Assembly (NCBI RefSeq): GCF_009811755.1
Contig: NZ_BLIV01000001.1
Span: 372,001 to 436,000, forward strand
Direction of reading: 5' to 3'
DNA: 64,000 nt
Source: Roseobacter cerasinus
GTDB lineage: Bacteria > Pseudomonadota > Alphaproteobacteria > Rhodobacterales > Rhodobacteraceae
Part shown: one piece after another, positions 7,864 through 14,896 of the stretch
Layout: the number at the start of each line of letters is the position of its first letter
Numbering within the stretch: the stretch's first letter is position 1
Translations under genes and position numbers: made by a program
Notes under the pieces: model-generated
Told to the model about the DNA's origin: nothing
Seen by the model: only the letters and a program-made list of their open reading frames with translations
Database searches by the model: none

Positions 7864-8286
7864 CTACTCGTCTAATAACTCTCTTGCCAGCAAAGACCGC
7901 ATCATGAGGTCCGCTGGCCTATCTCCATTCCAACGTTCATAGCGGATTTTGTCGGTGGTACCTCTGGCGGTGACACGCTTCCAGTCGAGGCCTTCGAATA
8001 AGGCCTGAAACTGAGATTTGTTCAGAGTAATCATGCCGTCTTGGATGCGCGGCCACTCGAAGCCCTTTCCTTCGATCCACTTGTACGTCATCACGAGACC
8101 GGTTCCATCCCAGACGATCAGCTTCAACCGGTCAGCCTGTTTCGAGCGGAAGATGAAGATGGCACCGCTGAAGGGGTCGAGCTCAAATTCATTCAAGACA
8201 ATCGCTGCCAGGCCATCCATGCCTTTCCTAAAGTCGACAGGTTTGGTCGCGACGTAGAATTTGAAATTACCCGCCAGAGAGATCAT
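7864..8286 (-). CDS. tnpB: IS66 family accessory protein TnpB
   Basis: A complete 140-residue IS66 Orf2: VATKPVDFRKGMDGLAAIV near the start, the GAIFIFRSKQADRLKLIVWDGTG core and the FEWPRI motif. Its ATG overlaps the tnpA stop as ATGA, the normal IS66 arrangement. The TnpC transposase that should follow is missing (only IS5 debris lies beyond 7864), so the protein has no mobile element to serve. Confidence 0.88.
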   Translation of the reverse strand: MISLAGNFKFYVATKPVDFRKGMDGLAAIVLNEFELDPFSGAIFIFRSKQADRLKLIVWDGTGLVMTYKWIEGKGFEWPRIQDGMITLNKSQFQALFEGLDWKRVTARGTTDKIRYERWNGDRPADLMMRSLLARELLDE

Positions 8287-8717
8287 GGGTCACGCTCGAA
8301 CGCACTGATCAGCTGAGCCAGCTGATCGATTGGAAAATTCGGCGGCAGCTGAACTTCACAGCCTGCGCGTCTGAAAACAATCTGTGGCGCCTGAGGTTCC
8401 GCGAGTGGCTCATCACGTTGAACTTTGATTTCGGCAAACGTCGGGCCTGGTTTCGAGGTCTTTTATTGCTTGGGAGATGATTTTCGAGAGCTGCCGTTCC
8501 GCCAACTGTAGGCCGTCTTGTTCGAAACCTGACAGGTCTTTTGCACCTCACCGATTGATAGCTCACCGGATCTCATTCTCTGACCCATTGCGCGTTTGAA
8601 CTTTGTGGGCCACAGACGGCGACCATCTTTCCCGACAGGGATTGAGTGGCCGTAGGCATGGAAGATGTTTTGTATTTTTTGATCACTTGAGAGGTCACCC
8701 AGATTTGGAGAATTCAT
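8283..8717 (-). pseudogene. tnpA: IS66 tnpA with in-frame stop
   Basis: The frame from the ATG at 8717 has the IS66 TnpA helix-turn-helix (WPTKFKRAMGQRM, then GEVQKTCQVSNKTAYSWR). It meets a TAA at 8463-8465 after 84 residues and continues in the same frame to the real stop at 8283. The downstream part has the expected tail (APQIVFRRAGCEVQLP, then DQLAQLISAFERDP). A single nonsense change therefore splits an otherwise intact gene. Confidence 0.75.
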
Positions 8718-8762
8718 GATGCCTGTATCCTTTTTGGGGGGTACCATAGACCGCTGGATGTT

Positions 8763-8792
8763 GGTTGATACGGGGTCAGATGCAACGCTTAC
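8763..8792 (-). repeat. Terminal inverted repeat end of the IS66 element
   Basis: Read on the minus strand, the element begins GTAAGCGTTGCATCTGACC. GTAAGCG is the typical start of IS66-family terminal repeats, and it lies at the expected place upstream of tnpA. The partner end is not present because the tnpC side was lost. Confidence 0.6.
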
Positions 8793-8818
8793 AAAGCTCT
8801 GCGGAACGGTCACTCCTT

Positions 8819-10777
8819 TTAATATCCCCTCACTTCGTCAGGCTGAAAGCCTTTTGCGGTAGTTGGCTTTTTGCCCAGGATGGTTTTGAGGATGTCATTC
8901 ATGGTCTTTCTGTCGTTGTCGAAGCCACCATGCGTTTCGCTGTCGGTGATGCTTGGAGCCCGGCCCGCATAGTGGATCGTGTAACCGGTTTTAGTGGGCA
9001 CCTCACCGACGAATTTCTCCATCCCCAGAAGCGGCATTTTTTTCTCATCCTCAAAGGCATTGGACACAAAGTACAGAAGGGATTTGCGGTAAGGACCGAC
9101 CTTGTCATCCTGTTCGCGCTGATCGATGAGATTGTACTGGACGAGATTTTTGAGCCCTGAGGCGGCGCCGGTTTTCCCGATCCTGGGATGATAGCTTTTC
9201 TTGAAAAGGTCGATGGTACATGCAGGGGCCATGAGAGAACAAGATTCAACAGGCGTCTTGAGCGGGTTCGCTGCATCCATGGCGTCCAGAAGATGGGCTA
9301 ACAGGATAGAACCGGCGCTGTGACCAACCAGATGAACCTTGAGCGGTTTTGAACGTTTGGCATTGCCATCAAGCAGGACCTTGAGAGCCTTTCGACCACC
9401 GCCAGAGGCCTTGAAGCTTTGATTTGCATCCCATTTCATATCGCGCCAGATTGCGGTGCCCGGTCCGCGTGCAATCGATTCCAGCACCCGGTCGAAAAAG
9501 TCGGAAAGCCCGCCTACACGTGCTTCTGCCTTATCGCGTGAATTGACTATGACGTCGGTGAGCGATTCAAAGAAACCCGTCTCCCACATAAAGTGGATGG
9601 GGTAGATCCCGTTTCGTTTGAAGACGTCCTTCATTTTGCGCACGCGGTTTGCCGAGGCTGCCGAATTGTTGAGCCCCCCATGGGCATAAAACACCAGATG
9701 CTGATAGCTGCGATCAGCGGCAGCTGTGTCATCTGCGAGAAGGTCGGCAGTTTCCTTGATGGTTGTAAGTGGGCTTGGATATTTCCCGGTTTCAACCAGC
9801 TTGCCGTCATTCAGATGGATGATGTGACCGATAATGTCTTCGTGGCGCGGGGCGCGAACACTTTGTGTGCCAAATAGGCTTTCGCTCTCGGGTGTCGGTT
9901 CAGTGATCGTGAGATCGAAGGCGTCCGGTGTCGGCACCGCAAGGCGCAAGACCCAGGCATCCATGACGGTCGCTGCCCAATCTTCATAGCGCCATCTGGC
10001 AATGCCCGGGCGTTTGCCAAACCCACCCCAGCTTTCGCCCCATGAATTTTGAATCAGGAACCCAATGTCGTCATAGCCGACAATAATGAAGGCATGTCCG
10101 CCCTCGGTCAGGTGAGACGGTTTGATGTCGCCTTTTGCCGGATTCTGCCAACCTCGATGGATTTGCGCAGAAACATAGATGACGCCGACTTCGTTGAGCG
10201 CGGCGTGATAGTCGTTAACTTCAGGGCGCAGACGATAATAAGCGCCAAGACCGACATGGCGGGCGTCTTTGGCGTGTTTGACGGTGAGAGCCCAATTCTT
10301 CTGACCGTCTTTGTAGGGGGCAACGTCTTCGCTACAGGCGCCATTGTTGTAGAACCCCTTGAGAGCTCCGCGAATACTGGACCCTTCATAATCCTCGCCT
10401 GGCCATTCATCATTGATCTTAGCCATCTCATACAACATGCGGGGACTTGCTATCGGAACGGAGGCGGTCGGATCAATGCGTCGATGGCGGATCCGGTTCA
10501 TCAACGTGATGGCGCTTGACAGCGCGAACCCAGTGCAGGCGCCTTCGTGACCCTGGTCGCGGATCGGGCTCATATCCGCTGTTGGCGGATCCAGTCTCAA
10601 AGCAAGATCAAGCAGAGCAGGTTCGTAGATGCGATCACGCAAATCGGTTGCGTCTGGCTGGACGTTCAGGACTCTGTTGGCCAGTCGGGGAGCGGCATCA
10701 AGAGTTTTGGAGGGGTCGGTTGTTTTCTTAGCGGCCATGCTTTTGGATTTGCGTGATTTTGCGGGGGACTTGCTCAT
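8819..10777 (-). CDS. Papain-like cysteine peptidase fused to an alpha/beta-hydrolase domain
   Basis: A 652-residue fusion. Residues 45-280 form a C1A papain-like domain: oxyanion Gln75 and nucleophile Cys81 in RDQGHEGACTGFALSSA, His228 in EGGHAFIIVGYDD, and Asn244 in QNSWGESWGG. No signal peptide or classical inhibitory propeptide is visible; the N-terminus is a Lys/Ser-rich tail. Residues 350-650 resemble a serine lipase/esterase, with an HGG oxyanion element near 366 and the nucleophile elbow GHSAGS with Ser487. AGGAGG lies 8 bp before the ATG. It is downstream of a heme oxygenase gene in the same direction, separated by an IS3 remnant. I infer a role in protein or lipid turnover linked to that cluster. 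Confidence 0.8.
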   Translation of the reverse strand: MSKSPAKSRKSKSMAAKKTTDPSKTLDAAPRLANRVLNVQPDATDLRDRIYEPALLDLALRLDPPTADMSPIRDQGHEGACTGFALSSAITLMNRIRHRRIDPTASVPIASPRMLYEMAKINDEWPGEDYEGSSIRGALKGFYNNGACSEDVAPYKDGQKNWALTVKHAKDARHVGLGAYYRLRPEVNDYHAALNEVGVIYVSAQIHRGWQNPAKGDIKPSHLTEGGHAFIIVGYDDIGFLIQNSWGESWGGFGKRPGIARWRYEDWAATVMDAWVLRLAVPTPDAFDLTITEPTPESESLFGTQSVRAPRHEDIIGHIIHLNDGKLVETGKYPSPLTTIKETADLLADDTAAADRSYQHLVFYAHGGLNNSAASANRVRKMKDVFKRNGIYPIHFMWETGFFESLTDVIVNSRDKAEARVGGLSDFFDRVLESIARGPGTAIWRDMKWDANQSFKASGGGRKALKVLLDGNAKRSKPLKVHLVGHSAGSILLAHLLDAMDAANPLKTPVESCSLMAPACTIDLFKKSYHPRIGKTGAASGLKNLVQYNLIDQREQDDKVGPYRKSLLYFVSNAFEDEKKMPLLGMEKFVGEVPTKTGYTIHYAGRAPSITDSETHGGFDNDRKTMNDILKTILGKKPTTAKGFQPDEVRGY

Positions 10778-10929
10778 GGGGGATTCCTCCTAATGAGTCT
10801 GTACTATTCTTTTGTTTTCAAAATATGCTTGTTCGATACTTGCCGGAATATCGTAGCCCGAAACACTCTGCCGCGCAAAGGATACTGATCTGATGTGGCG
10901 CCAGATTATTAGACACCTGCCTTTTTCAA

Positions 10930-11293
10930 TTTGAGCTGTTTTTATTTGACGCCCGCGGGCGACAGCGTGCCGTTGTGCGTGTGCTTGCGTTTTGGGTCAT
11001 AGAACGGCTCAATGTAGTCAAAGACATCTCGCCGACCTTCTTCTCGGATCCTGTACTTTCGCCGCCTGACCTTCTCGCGCTTCAATAGCTGGAACCGCAT
11101 TATCATGGCAATTGCCTCTGCGGCTCATCGCATGTTCCAGATTGTGCTCGCGCGGGAATGCCGCCCATTTACGACTGGTAAATTGGGCACCCTGATCTGA
11201 GTGGATCAGCAAGCCCGGCCCCGGCTTCCGACGCCAGATGGCCCTGAGCAAAGCCTGCAAGAAGAGTTCTGAGGTTTTGCAGGGTTTGATCAA
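10930..11293 (-). pseudogene. IS3-family transposase OrfB remnant (C-terminal, deleted/frameshifted)
   Basis: On the minus strand the rve integrase core reads LLIHSDQGAQFTSRKW and MSRRGNCHDNAV, the usual IS3 OrfB segment. It then loses frame where AESFF-LK would follow; the tail resumes in another frame as LLKREKVRRRKYRIREEG and ends with the FYDPKRKHTHNGTLSP motif near 10930. The first half of the gene is missing. The rest of the 10778-11435 spacer shows no gene. The insertion separates the peptidase/hydrolase gene from the heme oxygenase gene. Confidence 0.78.
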
Positions 11294-11435
11294 ATTTTCG
11301 GTTTCAACGCAAATGCGTCAAAGACACGAAACTGATCCTTTGGGAGCCTGCCAAAGGCAAAGCACCACCGGATTTTTCTGCACTTTGATCAGCGTGTTTT
11401 AGGGTCGCCGTTCGCGGGGAAAATTAGCTTACGCT

Positions 11436-14400
11436 TTAAGGTGATGCGAAGCGCTCAAACATCTCCGGCAGCAACGTATTTCGGTAGAGGCCTTCAAAGT
11501 CTGCCGGTCGAATGGCCGCCGGTTGGCCAGCGCGACCGAGCATGCGGAAAAATGACTCCCATTGCTTGGTGGTGAGATCATCCAAAGCCTTTTTCCCCTC
11601 CAAGAACGCCATGAATTCTTTTTCCGGGATCAGATCGTCGCCATGCTTGGCAGCCATGCCAGTAAGCGTCCTCATATAATCCGCCAGCAGACCTTCATCG
11701 ATCATGCCATTTTCATCGTACACCATTGTGCGCTTGCTCGGACGGCGTTTCGCCATTTCGTCGAGAGGAATGCCGCGACCCAACAGGAGATTTTTTAGTC
11801 CGCCAAATTTGAAGGTCGACCCAAGGGTTAGAAACAGCGCTCGAAATCCGCTCGTTTCAAAGGTTTGCCAGCCTTTCAGATTTTCTCTTAGCCCGGCGCG
11901 CGCGAGGTCATCGCCCAGGTTGAAGGGAAGGATGTGCTTTTCCATATCCGTCAGTTTGAGTTGTACGCCTTCACGCTTCTCGTCCTTGCGATAGCCTCTG
12001 AGCTGATTGACTTCTTTCTGCGTCAATATCCATTCGCTCACAAACCCTGGATGCCCAGGCGACTGATAGCCGGGCCAAGGGTATTTCTTTTCATCCAGAA
12101 TAGCCTTGGCCGCTGCGATCAAATCGGCGCGGGTGACGCCGTCGGGGTCTTTGGTCAGTATGTCGCGGGCGAAGACCCGGCCCTCGCCTTCCAGGTCGGC
12201 GAAGACGGCGCCATCGGTTATGTCGACGATATAGACCGTTTCACCATGCGCAACACGGATCAGCTGGTTGGGCACATTTTCATCGAAATGCGCAGCCTTC
12301 CACGGATCACCAAGCCCCATGTCGCGAATATGCTGCTTGCCCCATATGATGATGCCATTGGATTCGAGCGGATGCTCGTCCGGCGCCTCAGCTGCAGAGG
12401 TGCCGACATATTCGTAGGTGTTGACCGTCTTCCGGGTCTCCAGCCAGTCGCGCAGTTCCGGGCAGTGCAGGTAGAGCAGCTTTTCCTTATCAACAGCTTC
12501 GACCAGATTGATGGCCGTCCAGCTGACTTCGTCGGGGCGCCATTTCTCGGTGAGATAAGGGTTCTTGCGGATGCGGCTGGTGGCCTCCTGCACAAAGGTC
12601 TGAAAGCCTTCATTGGTGATCGCCAAGCCGTCAGGCTTATGCTCATTCAAGGTCAGCCCGATGATCGCATCCAGGGTTTCGATGCCTGCCGGATAGAGTT
12701 TTTCAAGCTTTGCAATCGTCGCTTTGGACGTCTTGCTTGATGGATCGAGGAAGAGGTGCTCCCACGTCTTGCTTGGCGGGATGTTATGGGCCCGCTGATA
12801 ATCCGTCCAGGAGGGTGTACCCCGCTGCCGATCTTTGCGGATTTCCTGCTCCAACATGTTCATGACGCCTTCTTCGGTCGCCATGTTCCGGAAGAAATCG
12901 GCCGTATTGCCGGCAACAGGTGCGCCCAGACGGGTGTTCATCATGTAGTAATAGACCGCGCCCAGCCCCTCATTCTTGAGGAATTGGTGGCCATCGAGCT
13001 CGCGCAAGTTCATCATATTCACTTCGCGCGTGCCGTCTTGGGCGATCTCTCCGATGGGCGGACACTTCAGCTGATCGACCCAGATTTGGTGGCCAAAACG
13101 GTAAGCCTTGCTGAAGAAATTCCCTTTGATTTCCGGCTTGTTCTTCTCAACCTTCCCGGCGGCAATACCGTGGGCCACAGGATCCGTGCCTTGTTCGGGC
13201 CGGTAAATCTTCTTGTCGAAATGCGGCAGCTTGCGTTCCGCACGACCGAACAGATTGGCATTCAGCCCGTTGACCACGGCTTCATTGGCAAACAGGGTGT
13301 GTGTCCAGGTGCCGGTGTGGATTTTCACATATGTCATGGTGATCACGCGCCGCGCGATCTGGAAAATCTGATTGTCTGACCAGTCCGGGTAACGCTCCTT
13401 TAGAACATCCGCGACCCAATTGTGATGGCGCGCATAAAGCGTGTGTTCAGCTTCCAGGGGGGCCGTCATGTTGCGCCCAAAGCCAGTAACAATCTGCTTT
13501 TGCAGCTGGCCGTCTTCGCCAACGGGCACCTCTTTCAGCGGAAGAAATCCGCCCGAGCCGTCGTCTTCGGTTTCTTCCAGATAGAGCTTGCCGCCTGGCA
13601 CTGGCGTACCGTCGGGACGGGAGCGCACTTCTGCAAGCGTTTCGATGTCGCTGCCATAGAGGTGGCTCATGTCCCACCAGACAGTGGTGCCATGCATGCC
13701 TTCGCCATCTGCGCGCAAGGCATGCGGTGCATCGGACCGGCTCCAATCAAATTTCACGCCAAGTGCGGCCCATTCGCTGTTTGGGTCGATGGGGATGGCG
13801 TGTTTCAAAGCATTATCAGGCGCGGTTTGCGCCACATCATGGACCAGTTGCTGCAAGTGGGCCGCAGCATGAAAACTGGCCGTCATGGCTTCGATGGTTT
13901 TGCCATCGCGATAGCCAAAGGCTTTCACAACATCGGCTTCGCTGGGCAATTCTGGATTCTGGGATTGGTCTTCCGGGCGATAGCCTTCTGTCAGGCCGTG
14001 ATCGACAAACTCTTGACCGACACGGCCTTCACCAGGGCCAAACCGTGTATCAAGATGCGCGCCATCGGGGGAAAAGCCAGAATCTGCCCATTTTGGAGTG
14101 GCGCCCTTGGGCAGCTGACCGACAATGTCACCGCGTTCGCCGTCAGGGTCGCGCTCGCCCTTCTCCATCTGCGTGCGCGCATCGCCCAAAGCCGCGAGCC
14201 GCAGAATGCCAAGTTTGCGCTGTGTCCACCGGCCTGCATTGCCGGGCGTCGCGCCGGAGTTTGCCCAGGCACCAACGGGACCCAGCGCCAGAGATACCAG
14301 AGAATCCTTGAAATTTCGTGCCTTATCCAGCAGCGATTTCTCCGGGATATGATCGCCTGGGCGCTTGAAATCCGTGCACAGCACCCACGCGTTTTTGTGG

Positions 14401-14783
14401 CCGTCATAAGCCTTGGCCGGGTCGGTTTCGAGGTAGTCTTTCGTCAGAGTATTGGGCCGCAGGACGCCCGCGCCGCTATTGCCATCCACCCGGTTTTTCG
14501 CGATCTGGTCGCTCCAGAATTCAGCAAACTTGTGGCTTGGCTCTTTCTGAGCGGCCTTTTCGAACCAATCCGCTGCCGAGAGAAAGTCTCCGACATTGCG
14601 GAACGCGTGCGCGGCGAGTGCATAATCCTCCGCAGTCGCATCACCGTTTTCATGGCGCTCGACATAGAGCTCTATGGCTGTTGTGAAGTTGCCCGCATTG
14701 ATGTTTTCAAGCGGGTCTTCAGATTTAAAATCAACCCGTTGGTTGTGCTTTGCGGCGACAGGGCACCCGGACATATCATTCAT
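11436..14783 (-). CDS. Heme peroxidase/alpha-dioxygenase-like protein with caleosin-like C-terminus
   Basis: 1115 residues from the ATG at 14783, chosen because GGAGG lies 6 bp upstream. Residues 30-100 are helical and TPR-like. Residues 270-700 match the animal-peroxidase/PIOX fold: candidate distal His315 in QLVHD, WWDMSHLYGSD, EHTLYARHHNWVADVLKERY, KIHTGTWTHTLF as in plant alpha-dioxygenases, and the heme-ligand motif AYRFGH with His565. The tyrosine sits four residues before that His, not three as in plant alpha-dioxygenases, so the chemistry is uncertain. Residues 947-1115 recall caleosin peroxygenases: KHILPFNLGDD with His950, YDENGMID, and a terminal FEGLYRNTLLP. No signal peptide. The gene follows a molybdenum hydroxylase. 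Inferred role: fatty-acid oxygenation. Confidence 0.75.
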   Translation of the reverse strand: MNDMSGCPVAAKHNQRVDFKSEDPLENINAGNFTTAIELYVERHENGDATAEDYALAAHAFRNVGDFLSAADWFEKAAQKEPSHKFAEFWSDQIAKNRVDGNSGAGVLRPNTLTKDYLETDPAKAYDGHKNAWVLCTDFKRPGDHIPEKSLLDKARNFKDSLVSLALGPVGAWANSGATPGNAGRWTQRKLGILRLAALGDARTQMEKGERDPDGERGDIVGQLPKGATPKWADSGFSPDGAHLDTRFGPGEGRVGQEFVDHGLTEGYRPEDQSQNPELPSEADVVKAFGYRDGKTIEAMTASFHAAAHLQQLVHDVAQTAPDNALKHAIPIDPNSEWAALGVKFDWSRSDAPHALRADGEGMHGTTVWWDMSHLYGSDIETLAEVRSRPDGTPVPGGKLYLEETEDDGSGGFLPLKEVPVGEDGQLQKQIVTGFGRNMTAPLEAEHTLYARHHNWVADVLKERYPDWSDNQIFQIARRVITMTYVKIHTGTWTHTLFANEAVVNGLNANLFGRAERKLPHFDKKIYRPEQGTDPVAHGIAAGKVEKNKPEIKGNFFSKAYRFGHQIWVDQLKCPPIGEIAQDGTREVNMMNLRELDGHQFLKNEGLGAVYYYMMNTRLGAPVAGNTADFFRNMATEEGVMNMLEQEIRKDRQRGTPSWTDYQRAHNIPPSKTWEHLFLDPSSKTSKATIAKLEKLYPAGIETLDAIIGLTLNEHKPDGLAITNEGFQTFVQEATSRIRKNPYLTEKWRPDEVSWTAINLVEAVDKEKLLYLHCPELRDWLETRKTVNTYEYVGTSAAEAPDEHPLESNGIIIWGKQHIRDMGLGDPWKAAHFDENVPNQLIRVAHGETVYIVDITDGAVFADLEGEGRVFARDILTKDPDGVTRADLIAAAKAILDEKKYPWPGYQSPGHPGFVSEWILTQKEVNQLRGYRKDEKREGVQLKLTDMEKHILPFNLGDDLARAGLRENLKGWQTFETSGFRALFLTLGSTFKFGGLKNLLLGRGIPLDEMAKRRPSKRTMVYDENGMIDEGLLADYMRTLTGMAAKHGDDLIPEKEFMAFLEGKKALDDLTTKQWESFFRMLGRAGQPAAIRPADFEGLYRNTLLPEMFERFASP

Positions 14784-14896
14784 TGCAACCTCCAAAAAAA
14801 CTTGGGTTGAGGTGCGGCAGGGCACCAAAAACCCTGAATAAGCTAAAAAAATGCGACAGCAGTCAGCTTAAATTGGCAGCCTGCTTTGGACGTATT

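Noticed and set aside
13422-14810. 462-codon open frame opposite the heme oxygenase gene
   Set aside because: The sense frame carries the heme and YRFGH motifs and a good ribosome site; the antisense frame has no recognisable domain.
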